Shown: in pieces, positions 1 to 6,742 of the stretch | How positions within the stretch are numbered: the stretch's first letter is position 1 | How the letters are laid out: each line of letters begins with the position of its first letter | Source of the DNA: Nocardioides lijunqiniae | GTDB taxonomy: Bacteria > Actinomycetota > Actinomycetes > Propionibacteriales > Nocardioidaceae | NCBI RefSeq assembly: GCF_015024225.1 | Contig: NZ_JACJGM010000002.1 | Location: forward strand, 1 to 33,495 | Length of the DNA stretch: 33,495 nucleotides | Reading direction: 5' to 3' | Notes under the pieces: model-generated | Told to the model about the DNA's origin: nothing | What the model saw: only the letters and a program-made list of their open reading frames with translations | Databases searched by the model: none | Made by a program: the position numbers and the translations under genes

Positions 1-75
1 CCCCCCCCCCCCCCCGCCCGCCCCCCCCCCCCCCGCCCCCCCCCCCCGCCCCCCCCCCCCCCCCCCCCCCCCCCC
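1..75. repeat. near-homopolymeric C tract at the window edge
   Basis: The first 75 bases are C except for isolated G at about positions 16, 20, 35 and 48. No coding signal can be read in it. On the minus strand it would be a G tract able to form quadruplexes. Because it lies exactly at the edge of the window, a sequencing or assembly artefact at a contig end is at least as likely as a real tract. Confidence 0.9.
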
Positions 76-85
76 AACCTCCTCC

Positions 86-110
86 ACGCCGTCGCTCCCG
101 CCGACGGCGT
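86..110. terminator. perfect hairpin, candidate terminator of an unseen upstream gene
   Basis: Arms ACGCCGTCG (86-94) and CGACGGCGT (102-110) pair perfectly over 9 bp around a 7-base loop. There is no T run, as is common for actinobacterial terminators. No gene is visible to its left, so the assignment rests only on structure. Confidence 0.4.
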
Positions 111-136
111 CGCCACTCCCGTCACACTGCCCGCAC

Positions 137-205
137 GAAACTGGTGCTTCCGGTGCAAAGCTTCGTACCGGAAGCGTGAGTTTCACCGGGTACCCGGTGA
201 AACTC
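137..205. repeat. overlapping inverted repeats with a 28-bp perfect palindrome
   Basis: GCTTCCGGT (146-154) and ACCGGAAGC (167-175) form a 9-bp stem with a 12-base loop. This is extended, after a 3-base mismatch, by GAAACT (137-142) pairing with AGTTTC (179-184). The same AGTTTC also belongs to a perfect palindrome at 178-205, half-site GAGTTTCACCGGGT. The two structures are mutually exclusive in RNA. The block lies 62 bp upstream of the VOC gene and could be an operator for a dimeric repressor, an attenuator or a terminator. Nothing decides between these. Confidence 0.7.
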
Positions 206-267
206 CTCGGCGCGCCCACGCCAGAAACCCGGTTGCCGCAGGACCGGCCACGCAGCAGGGTCGGACC

Positions 268-666
268 ATGACGTCCTTCATCTCGCACACCTCGATCGAC
301 TGCACGAACGCCTACGAGCTCTCGCAGTGGTGGAAGCAGGTGCTGGGCTACGTCGACGTGGAGGACGACCCGAACCTGCCCGGTCACGAGGAGTGCATGA
401 TCCTCGACCCGGAGACGAAGCACTCCGTGCTCTTCATCGAGGTGCCGGAGGGCAAGACGGTGAAGAACCGGATCCACTTCGACCTCCGCCCACGCGAGGG
501 CACCCGCGACGAGGAGCTCGAGCGGCTGCTCGGGATCGGCGCGACGGTGGTGGCGGACCACCGCGGGAAGTACGGGCCCGGGACCGCGTGGGTCACCCTG
601 GCCGACCCGGAGGGCAACGAGCTCTGCATCCTGCGCTCGCAGGCCGAGGTCGACGCCCAGTCCTAG
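268..666 (+). CDS. VOC-superfamily (glyoxalase-like) protein
   Basis: 132-residue protein with the paired beta-alpha-beta-beta-beta arrangement of the vicinal oxygen chelate fold, single-domain Glyoxalase_6 type. His7 in the first strand (SHTSID), His69 (RIHFDL) and the Glu of DPEGNELCIL near residue 115 sit where metal ligands or their equivalents are found in the family. The substrate cannot be predicted, because these small proteins include dioxygenases, lyases and antibiotic-binding proteins. The ATG at 268 is the only good start at the head of the domain, and the upstream ribosome site is weak. The gene is convergent with the SARP gene, 19 bp away, and has no obvious link to the polysaccharide locus. 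A palindromic block lies just upstream and may control it. Confidence 0.85.
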   Translation: MTSFISHTSIDCTNAYELSQWWKQVLGYVDVEDDPNLPGHEECMILDPETKHSVLFIEVPEGKTVKNRIHFDLRPREGTRDEELERLLGIGATVVADHRGKYGPGTAWVTLADPEGNELCILRSQAEVDAQS

Positions 667-671
667 GACCC

Positions 672-684
672 GCTCCGCCGGAGC
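672..684. terminator. short hairpin between convergent genes
   Basis: GCTCC-GCC-GGAGC lies in the 19-bp gap between the convergent VOC and SARP genes. A 5-bp GC-only stem without a T run makes it a weak candidate bidirectional terminator. Confidence 0.3.
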
Positions 685-685
685 A

Positions 686-1444
686 TCACAGCGTGTCGCC
701 TCGCAGCAGGCGCAGGTGCAGCTCCTGGGTCTGCAAGGAGGGGTCGGCGCCGAGCTCGTCCGCGAGGTGCGCCCGGAGCTCCTCGAAGACCCGCAGTGCG
801 CTGCCGACCTCACCCAGCCCGGCGTGACCCACCATCAGCGCGCGCCGCGCCGCCTCCGACGTCGGGTCCATCGCGGCGGCGGTGTCGCCGAGGGTGACGG
901 CACACGCGAAGTCGCCGATCGCGATCGCCGACTCGGCGGCCTCGCACAGCATCACCAGGCGCGCGTGGCGCAGGTGCTCCCGCTCGGTGCGGGCCCACGA
1001 GCTCTCGTCGTCATGGGCGTGGAAGTCGCCCCGGTACAGCCGCTCGGCGGCCAGCGCGAGACCGAGCGCGCGGGAGTGGCGACCGGCGCGGGCGAGGGAG
1101 TGCACGCGCCGCACGTCCTCCTCGAACATGACGACGTCGACCCACGCGCCCTGGAGCAGGAAGCCGTCGCCGTGGCGGACCAGGCAGTCCGAGCCGATGG
1201 CGCGCCGGATCTGGCTCCCCGCGGTGCGCAGGCTGGCCCTCGCGCGCTCCGGGGCGACGTGGGGCCACAGCTGCTCGGCGATGCTCGAGCGTCGCAGCCG
1301 ACGTCCGTTGCTGAGCGCCAGGAGCCGGAGCAGGTCGCGGGTCTGACCGGTCCGCCACTCGTCATGGCCGACCACGGTGCCGTCGCGCCGGCGCACCACG
1401 AGCTCACCGAGCACTTCTATCTTGATGTCGGTCCTCGACGTCAT
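686..1444 (-). CDS. SARP-type transcriptional activator (winged helix plus BTAD)
   Basis: 252 residues. Residues about 5-90 form an OmpR-like winged-helix DNA-binding domain (VLGELVVRRRDG start, then RSSIAEQLWPHV and ARASLRTAGSQIRRAIG). Residues about 95-250 are a bacterial transcriptional activator domain, with the typical VDVVMFEEDV entry and ending in LGADPSLQTQELHLRLLRG. This is the minimal SARP layout without ATPase or TPR extension. The ATG at 1444 is preferred over a GTG-less extension to 1501, because the conserved domain begins right after it and a GGGGGGA purine run precedes it. It lies 88 bp downstream of a response-regulator gene on the same strand, so co-transcription is possible. 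SARPs commonly activate secondary-metabolite or surface-polymer genes. Its targets here are unknown. Confidence 0.85.
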   Translation of the reverse strand: MTSRTDIKIEVLGELVVRRRDGTVVGHDEWRTGQTRDLLRLLALSNGRRLRRSSIAEQLWPHVAPERARASLRTAGSQIRRAIGSDCLVRHGDGFLLQGAWVDVVMFEEDVRRVHSLARAGRHSRALGLALAAERLYRGDFHAHDDESSWARTEREHLRHARLVMLCEAAESAIAIGDFACAVTLGDTAAAMDPTSEAARRALMVGHAGLGEVGSALRVFEELRAHLADELGADPSLQTQELHLRLLRGDTL

Positions 1445-1532
1445 CGAAGGGTCCCCCCAGGTGGCACGGCTCGAGCATGGAAAACCTGAGTCGTGCGTCA
1501 TGGTATCGGCGCAGGTCCGCCAGCGCGGGGCG

Positions 1533-2228
1533 TCAGCCGCGGCGCCTCACCGGCGGGGCGTCGCGCCGGCCTCGGAGCGCCAGCCCGACGGCGGCGAGCT
1601 GCGAGGAGACCCCCAGCTTGGACAGGATCGACTTGACCTGGGTGCGGACCGTGGCCTCCGAGACGACGAAGGCCTGCGCGATCTCGCGTACCTGGCGCCC
1701 GTCCATCATCTCGGCCAGGATCTCCCGCTCGCGGGCGGTCAGGGTCGCCAACCGCTCCCTGCCGTCCTGCTCCTGGGCCCGGTACTGGTGGAAGTCCGCC
1801 ACGAGGCGGTCGCGCTCGTCGCGCGGCAGCACCCGGCGCCCCTCCTGGATCAGCCGGATGGTGGACAGGATCGTGTTGAGCGGCGCCGACTTCGGGAGCA
1901 CGGTCCGGGCCCCGTTGAACAGGGCCTCGCCCCAGCCGGAGCGGTCCACGCTGCCCGTCACGACGACGACCGCGATCCCCACCTGGCTCAGCGGCCGGAT
2001 CAGCGGCATGCCGTGGATCGACGAGCCGAGCTGGAGGTCGAGCAGCACCACGGTCGGCCGCGACACCAGCACCTCGGTGAGCAGACGGTTCTGGCTGAGC
2101 CCCTCGGCGTCGGTGTCCACCCGGTGGACGACGTGCCCCTGCAGGGTGATGGCCAGCTCCATCGCCTCGGCGAAGAGGGCGTGGTCCTCGACGATCGTGA
2201 CGCGGGTCAGGCTCCCGTGGCGTGGCAC
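1533..2228 (-). CDS. NarL/LuxR-family response regulator (RR1)
   Basis: 231 residues: receiver domain (about 8-125) and LuxR-type HTH (about 162-220). The receiver looks active. It has the acidic pair Glu14-Asp15 (IVEDHALF), phospho-acceptor Asp64 (VVLLDLQLG), Thr91 and Lys113 (LPKSAP). The HTH contains LTAREREIL and the recognition region TVRTQVKSILSKLGVSS, identical at most positions to that of RR2 in this locus. A GTG at 2228 starts the protein, because no later start keeps the first receiver strand. No kinase gene is adjacent, so it may share the kinase at 4758-6353 or answer to one elsewhere. It reads away from the sugar transferase across a 507-bp intergenic region that holds a locus-type operator. 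SARP lies directly downstream. Confidence 0.9.
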   Translation of the reverse strand: MPRHGSLTRVTIVEDHALFAEAMELAITLQGHVVHRVDTDAEGLSQNRLLTEVLVSRPTVVLLDLQLGSSIHGMPLIRPLSQVGIAVVVVTGSVDRSGWGEALFNGARTVLPKSAPLNTILSTIRLIQEGRRVLPRDERDRLVADFHQYRAQEQDGRERLATLTAREREILAEMMDGRQVREIAQAFVVSEATVRTQVKSILSKLGVSSQLAAVGLALRGRRDAPPVRRRG

Positions 2229-2735
2229 GGCTCAGGTCCTGTGGTCGCGAGGGGCGGTAGGGCGACCGGCGCGCAGAGACCCGCGTCCGCGAGGTGCGGG
2301 CCGCGTCGGCGCCGGTGCCTTCCCCCGCAGGCCTGCGTCCGGATGCTCCCGCGTGCGTGCTTCATCGTCATCGACTGGTTCATACTCATGTCCCCCTGGT
2401 CCCCAGTGCCGAGAACATGGAGACACAGCAGCACAAAATAAACGCAAAACCAGGCTCACGCGGAGCAATTGCCCCGTCTAGACCGGTGTGGGCTGCGGAT
2501 CCTGCTGCCAGGGCGTCCTCGGCCGCGTGTTCTCGTTCCCGCGGCGTCGTCGGTAGGGCCATCGGCGAGCGCGGTGGAGGGTGGCGTGGCGGGCCCCTCC
2601 CCACTTCTGGGGAAAGAAGCGGCGAGGAAACCGACAGGGCCCGGCGGCGGTCAGGATTGCCCGGTCCCGAGGGGGGCCGAGCGACTGGGCTCGCGGTCCG
2701 TCCTCACGAACGAAGCCAAGGGGGAGTGGGCCACG
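2229..2735. other. 507-bp divergent intergenic region
   Basis: The region separates RR1 (minus) from the sugar transferase (plus). It contains an operator with a candidate -10 for the transferase (2598-2658), an unusually A/T-rich patch at about 2432-2457 that may be the RR1 promoter, and CTAGACCGGTG (2478-2488), which recurs upstream of the histidine kinase. A short minus-strand frame (about 2207-2395) with AGGGGG before its ATG overlaps the RR1 start. It has no recognisable domain and arginine-rich, shadow-like composition, so it is not called as a gene. Confidence 0.6.
2598..2658 (+). promoter_or_regulatory. operator 1 and candidate -10 of the sugar transferase gene
   Basis: Perfect palindrome TCCCCA-CTTC-TGGGGA at 2598-2613 (12 of 12 to the locus consensus). 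A hexamer AGGATT ends at 2658, exactly 60 bases after the first base of the palindrome, the same distance as at sister sites. The hexamer is a poor match to TANNNT. The predicted mRNA would have a leader of about 70 bases before the GTG at 2736. Confidence 0.65.
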
Positions 2736-4151
2736 GTGACCAACATCAGCCTTCCCGTCCCGGGAGCCCGCGAGTACGACGCTCCTCGACGCGTCCAGGC
2801 GCGGACGGAGCCGACGCCGTGGTCTCCGCCGCGCTCGCTCCTGCTCTGGGACGTGATGACGGCCCTGGCCGGCGCCGTGGTGCTGTGGACGACAAGGCCC
2901 GCGGGGCCGGGGCCCGTGCTGCTCGCCGCGCTGCCGCTGGGCTGGTGCCTGGCGCTCCAGGCGTCCCGGGCGACCGAGGCCGTGCCAGTCACCGGGATCG
3001 GCCACGCCGGTCGTCGCCTGGTCAGCGCCGGCTCCCTGCTCGCACTGACGGGCTGCGCCGCCTCCACCGTCCTGGGCAGCACCTTCACCTCGCGCGACGC
3101 GTTCCTCGTGGCGGTGACGTGCACGGGAGCCTCCCTCGCCGTCCGCAGCGTGATCTGGCTGTCCGCGGGCTGGCGTCGGGTCCACGCGCGTCCTCGCGTG
3201 CTCGTGATCGGTGACGACGAGCGGCGCCACGCCGTCGCGGCTCTCGAGCGGCGCTCCGGCCCGGCGCTCTCCGTCATCTCGGTCCGGACCGGCGCCGCCG
3301 GCGCGGACGCTGCGGAGGACACCTCCGTGGCCGTCGAGGAGGTCGCGTCGTACGCCGCGAGGATCGGCGCCTGCTCCGTGGTGGTGATGCCGGAGGCCGG
3401 CCTCGAGCCCGGAGGCCTGCGCAGGCTCCAGTGGGAGCTCGAGGAGTCTCGGGTGCCGCTCTACGTCGGCACCGGGCTCGTCGGCGTGTCGTGGTCCCGG
3501 CTGGACGCGACGGACGTGGGAGGGCTGCCGCTCGTCCGCGTGCACGCGGTCCGCAGGTCCGGCGCCCGATCGGTGCTCGTCGACGTCGCGGGACGACTCG
3601 TGGCCGCGGTGGCGCTGCTGCTCCTCCTGCCGGTGCTCGTGGTCCTGGGACTCGCGATCCGACGTGAGTCGCCCGGCCCCGCGATCTTCCGCCAGCAGCG
3701 GGTCGGGCAGGACGGGCGGCCCTTCACCATCTACAAGCTGCGCACGATGGGGCTCACGCACGACGAGACGCCCCTGTCGAACGACTCCGACGGCGTGCTC
3801 TTCAAGATGAGGCGCGACCCGCGGGTCACCCCGCTGGGCAGGTGGCTGCGCACCTACTCCCTCGACGAGCTCCCCCAGCTCCTCAACGTCCTGCTCGGTC
3901 AGATGCGACTCGTCGGCCCGCGCCCGGCCCTTCCCGACGAGGTCGCGCTCTACGACGCGGACACCCGGAGGCGGCTCGCCGTCAGGCCGGGGCTCACCGG
4001 CCTGTGGCAGGTGTCCGGGAGGTCGGACCTCTCCTGGGAGGACACCGTGCGACTCGACGTGCACTACGTCGACAACTGGTCGCCGGCCCTGGACCTGCTC
4101 ATCCTGTGCCGGACGCTGAGTGCCGTCCTGGGGCATCGGGGAGCGTACTGA
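2736..4151 (+). CDS. polyprenyl-phosphate sugar-1-phosphate transferase (initiating glycosyltransferase)
   Basis: 471 residues of the WbaP/WcaJ-like bacterial sugar transferase family. It transfers a sugar-1-phosphate from a nucleotide sugar to undecaprenyl phosphate at the inner face of the membrane, the first step of repeat-unit assembly. The N-terminal half has about four membrane segments (38-51, 59-75, 95-115, 122-142) and a Rossmann-like segment starting RVLVIGDDE at about 154. A further membrane segment at about 283-307 leads into the catalytic domain, with KLRTM (334-338), DELPQLLNVLLGQM (377-390), LVGPRPALP (392-400) and RPGLTGLWQVSGR (417-429). GTG 2736 follows AGGGGGAG, and the frame upstream is open but lacks coding character. 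Its 3' end overlaps the convergent RR2 gene by 53 bp. The sugar specificity is not predictable. Confidence 0.92.
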   Translation: MTNISLPVPGAREYDAPRRVQARTEPTPWSPPRSLLLWDVMTALAGAVVLWTTRPAGPGPVLLAALPLGWCLALQASRATEAVPVTGIGHAGRRLVSAGSLLALTGCAASTVLGSTFTSRDAFLVAVTCTGASLAVRSVIWLSAGWRRVHARPRVLVIGDDERRHAVAALERRSGPALSVISVRTGAAGADAAEDTSVAVEEVASYAARIGACSVVVMPEAGLEPGGLRRLQWELEESRVPLYVGTGLVGVSWSRLDATDVGGLPLVRVHAVRRSGARSVLVDVAGRLVAAVALLLLLPVLVVLGLAIRRESPGPAIFRQQRVGQDGRPFTIYKLRTMGLTHDETPLSNDSDGVLFKMRRDPRVTPLGRWLRTYSLDELPQLLNVLLGQMRLVGPRPALPDEVALYDADTRRRLAVRPGLTGLWQVSGRSDLSWEDTVRLDVHYVDNWSPALDLLILCRTLSAVLGHRGAY

Positions 4152-4848
4152 CGCCGTCCCGGCCCACGGTGCGCCACCCCGCGTTGTGCGCCATCCCCAC
4201 GGCGGCCAGCTGGGAGGAGACGCCGAGCTTGGCCAGGATCGACTTCACCTGGGTGCGGACGGTGGCCACCGACACGACGCTGAGCCGAGCGATGTCGCGG
4301 ACCTGCATGCCCTCCATGAGTCCCGCCAGCACCTCGCGCTCCCGCGGCGTGAGGCTCTCGAGCCGCTGACGCTGGGCCTGCACCTCCTGCCGGTGCTCGT
4401 GCCAGCCGCGCAGGAGCTCCTCGCGCTCGTGCGCCTCGACGACGGGCAGGCCTTGGTGGATGCGCCGCACGACCGCCAGGATCTCGTTGAGCGGCTGGGT
4501 CTTCGACAGGGTCTTGCGCGCGCCGTACCGCATGCACTCGCCCCACCTGAACCGGTCGGAGGACGCCGTCACCACGACCACGTTGGCGCCGGACGCGGCG
4601 AGCGGGTGGATGAGACGCACCCCGTCGCCGAAGGAGCCCAGGTCCAGGTCGAGGAGCACCAGGCGCGGCTGCATCCGCAGGGCGCCGGCGAGCAGCTGAC
4701 CGGTGCCGCTGGGGGAGGACGGGAGGGGCAGCCGTCGGGCCGCGTACCCCTCCAGGGTCAGGGCGAGCTCGAGTGACTCGGCGAAGAGCACGTGGTCCTC
4801 GAGGATGAGGACACGCGAGTTGGGTCGCGTCGCTCGGACGGTGTGCAT
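4099..4848 (-). CDS. NarL/LuxR-family response regulator (RR2), partner of the upstream kinase
   Basis: 249 residues. Receiver about 11-130 with Glu17-Asp18, phospho-acceptor Asp67 (LVLLDLDLG), Thr94 and Lys116 (TLSKTQP); LuxR-type HTH about 166-222 with LTPREREVLAGL and TVRTQVKSILAKLGVSS. It is a close paralogue of RR1. The start ATG at 4848 has a strong GAGGAGA site inside the 3' end of the kinase gene, and the two genes overlap by 91 bp, which argues for translational coupling and a cognate pair. The C-terminal 25 residues after the HTH are unconserved and overlap the sugar transferase 3' end on the other strand. Likely role: phosphorylation-controlled activator of the exopolysaccharide promoters, inferred from its HTH and the repeated operator. 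Confidence 0.92.
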   Translation of the reverse strand: MHTVRATRPNSRVLILEDHVLFAESLELALTLEGYAARRLPLPSSPSGTGQLLAGALRMQPRLVLLDLDLGSFGDGVRLIHPLAASGANVVVVTASSDRFRWGECMRYGARKTLSKTQPLNEILAVVRRIHQGLPVVEAHEREELLRGWHEHRQEVQAQRQRLESLTPREREVLAGLMEGMQVRDIARLSVVSVATVRTQVKSILAKLGVSSQLAAVGMAHNAGWRTVGRDGVSTLPDAPGRHSASGTG

Positions 4849-6353
4849 GTGGTGGTCTCCTCTGCTGCGGACAGGCTGATGACGAAGGTGTTGCCGACGT
4901 CCTGGGTCTCGAGTCGAAGTGAGCTGCCGGTGGCGGCCATGAGCCGGTGGGCGAGGTGCAGGCCGATGCCTTGGCCCTCCGAGTGCGGGCCGCGGCTGCC
5001 CCACTCGAAGAGGTGGTGGCGGACCTCCGCCGGGATGCCGGGCCCGTCGTCGCGGACGATGACCTCGACCGTGTCGCCGTGGCGGGTGACCTCCACGACC
5101 GAGTGGGAGCCCGGGGCATGACGGGCGGCGTTGTCCAGGAGGATGTTGACGACCTCCGCCACGGCGTCCGGGTCGCCCAGCCCCCGGTGGCCCGTGGGAT
5201 GCCAGTCCACCGGGCGTCCGAGCGCCTCCTGGGCGGTGACGAGCGGCCAGATGACCTCGTCGAGGTCCACGAGCGACTGCCGGGCCTCCGACGTTCCCTG
5301 CGCCCGGGGCGACGGCTCGGACAAGGCGTCGTTGCCCTTGCCGGCGAGGAGCCGGGACAGGCGGCCGGCCTCCGAGTCGAGCATCCGCTCCAGCTGGCGC
5401 CGCTTGGCCGCCGGCACCTCGTCCTGCTGGTGCAGCAGGCTCGAGGCCACGGCGATGCCGGCCAGGGAGTTCGTGATCTCGTGCAGGCGGGCGCGCACGT
5501 CGCGCTCGTCGGCCTGCATGACGGCCACCTGGTCGGTGAGGGCGAGGAGCGACAGGTGCTGCTGCTGGACGGCGTGCCGGAGCCCCGCGCCCGCCGCGTT
5601 GACCATCAGCAGGACGCCGACGATCCCGGTCACGATCGCGACCGTCTCGCCGAGGGCGCCCACGGCGTCCTGCGTGCTGACGGCCCGGTTGACGACGAGG
5701 GCGATCGTGCCGGCGCCGAGCCGCGCCGAGAACCAGGCCGGGAGCCCGTCGAGCAGGTAGGCGGCGCGCGCGATGCCGCACCCGACGACCACGAGGGCGA
5801 CCTGCGCCGCCACCGCGGCGGGGTCCGTCGTGAGCAGCTCCCCTCCGAAGCGGTTGACCCCGAGGTTCACCCCGGCGACGAGAAGGCCCAGCAGCAGGCC
5901 GACGGCGAGGGGGTCGGCGGCGTGGCGCACGCGGTCGGACAGCCGCAGGCAGCCCAGGATGAGGAGGGCGGCGGGGAAGTCGATGATCAGGGTCCAGCCG
6001 GCGCGGTTGAAGAACGCATCGGGCTCCGAGGCCCTCAGGCCCGCCAGGGCGGCTCCCTGGACGGAGTACTCCGTCAGACAGAGCGCGAGCCAGCCGACGA
6101 CGTTGGAGTCGGTCAGCCGGTACTGGACGTACAGGAGGATCGAGGCACCCATCACCGTGGGGTAGACCAGCAGCTGGGTGACCGTCGCGAGCCCGCCGAT
6201 CGAGCGCAGCTCCGGCGTGATCAGCAACGTGCCCACGAGCGGCGCGACGACCATGACCAGCACCAGGGCGCTGGCCCGCGCCGTCCAGACCTGGCGTGGG
6301 TAGCGAGTCGGTCCGTGCGCGATCCACCGCGTTCCGGCTCCCCCAGTCGTCAT
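4758..6353 (-). CDS. polytopic membrane sensor histidine kinase
   Basis: 531 residues. Seven or eight hydrophobic segments fill residues about 27-255 with short loops, so the stimulus is probably sensed in or near the membrane. A dimerisation helix follows, with phospho-acceptor candidate His291 in RLHEITNSLAGI, the HExxN form. The HATPase_c domain (about 395-495) has the N box NILLDNAARHA, G1 VRDDGPGI and G2 GQGIGLHLA. The last 30 residues are Ser/Thr rich, are encoded within the RR2 gene in another frame and look non-catalytic. ATG 6353 is chosen because a TACATT -10 ends 6 bases before it, which predicts a leaderless mRNA. A GTG at 6377 would extend it by eight residues but lie upstream of that start point. 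Its own promoter carries operator 2, suggesting autoregulation. Confidence 0.9.
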   Translation of the reverse strand: MTTGGAGTRWIAHGPTRYPRQVWTARASALVLVMVVAPLVGTLLITPELRSIGGLATVTQLLVYPTVMGASILLYVQYRLTDSNVVGWLALCLTEYSVQGAALAGLRASEPDAFFNRAGWTLIIDFPAALLILGCLRLSDRVRHAADPLAVGLLLGLLVAGVNLGVNRFGGELLTTDPAAVAAQVALVVVGCGIARAAYLLDGLPAWFSARLGAGTIALVVNRAVSTQDAVGALGETVAIVTGIVGVLLMVNAAGAGLRHAVQQQHLSLLALTDQVAVMQADERDVRARLHEITNSLAGIAVASSLLHQQDEVPAAKRRQLERMLDSEAGRLSRLLAGKGNDALSEPSPRAQGTSEARQSLVDLDEVIWPLVTAQEALGRPVDWHPTGHRGLGDPDAVAEVVNILLDNAARHAPGSHSVVEVTRHGDTVEVIVRDDGPGIPAEVRHHLFEWGSRGPHSEGQGIGLHLAHRLMAATGSSLRLETQDVGNTFVISLSAAEETTTCTPSERRDPTRVSSSSRTTCSSPSHSSSP

Positions 6354-6359
6354 ACCGGG

Positions 6360-6420
6360 AATGTAGGAACCGCTCACACCTCGGCCAGGCGCCCCGGGGG
6401 CGTATACCCGAATTTGGGGA
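6360..6420 (-). promoter_or_regulatory. operator 2 and leaderless promoter of the histidine kinase gene
   Basis: Read on the minus strand: TCCCCA-AATT-CGGGTA from 6420 to 6405 (10 of 12 to consensus), then -10 TACATT at 6365-6360, then CCCGGT, then the ATG at 6353. The palindrome is centred at about -59.5 from the predicted start. The hexamer 17 bases upstream of the -10 is CTGGCC, not a -35, as expected for an activator-dependent promoter. Confidence 0.7.
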
Positions 6421-6432
6421 GCGGGTCCGACG

Positions 6433-6558
6433 GCCCATCAGCCGCTCCGCTAGACCGGTGGCCTGGCATGGGGGCGGCCTCGGCGTCGGGTGCGCCCGCC
6501 CGGGGGACCGAGGCGGAGGAACCGTGACGTCGTGGTCCGAGCGAGGCGGCTGATGGGC
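6433..6558. repeat. 13-bp inverted repeat flanking the centre of a 389-bp intergenic region
   Basis: GCCCATCAGCCGC (6433-6445) and GCGGCTGATGGGC (6546-6558) are exact reverse complements separated by 100 bases. They lie between the divergent kinase and pseudo-receiver genes (gap 6354-6742), each facing an operator (6405-6420 and 6599-6614). CTAGACCGGTG at 6450-6460 is shared with 2478-2488. No coding potential was seen in the gap. The repeat may be a second regulator's paired site. Confidence 0.65.
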
Positions 6559-6598
6559 GTCGTGAGCAGCACTTTGCCGGTCGTCCGGAGTCCTGGCA

Positions 6599-6614
6599 TC
6601 CCCAATTGTGGGGC
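6599..6614 (+). promoter_or_regulatory. operator 3 upstream of the pseudo-receiver regulator
   Basis: TCCCCA-ATTG-TGGGGC, 11 of 12 to consensus, within CATCCCCA context. It is the only site without a hexamer ending exactly 60-61 bases on; the nearest candidates are GAGGAT (ends 6661) and GGATGT (ends 6663), at 62 and 64. It precedes the GTG at 6743 by about 130 bp. Confidence 0.6.
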
Positions 6615-6742
6615 TCAATGCCACCGGTTGGGGCTGGCGCGTGTGCCTGCCGCAGGAGGATGTACCGCCGGCCGGCGCCGGCGCCGACCAGGGACGGAAG
6701 GGCCGATGTCATGCACCAGATCACGCTGCTCGGTCGCGAGTC

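Noticed and set aside
1445..1501. Longer SARP start at 1501 adding 19 residues
   Set aside because: The added residues precede the conserved domain, and the ATG at 1444 has the better upstream purine run.
2207..2395. Small minus-strand frame with an AGGGGG site upstream of RR1
   Set aside because: Arginine- and alanine-rich composition typical of GC-rich shadow frames, no domain, overlaps the RR1 start.
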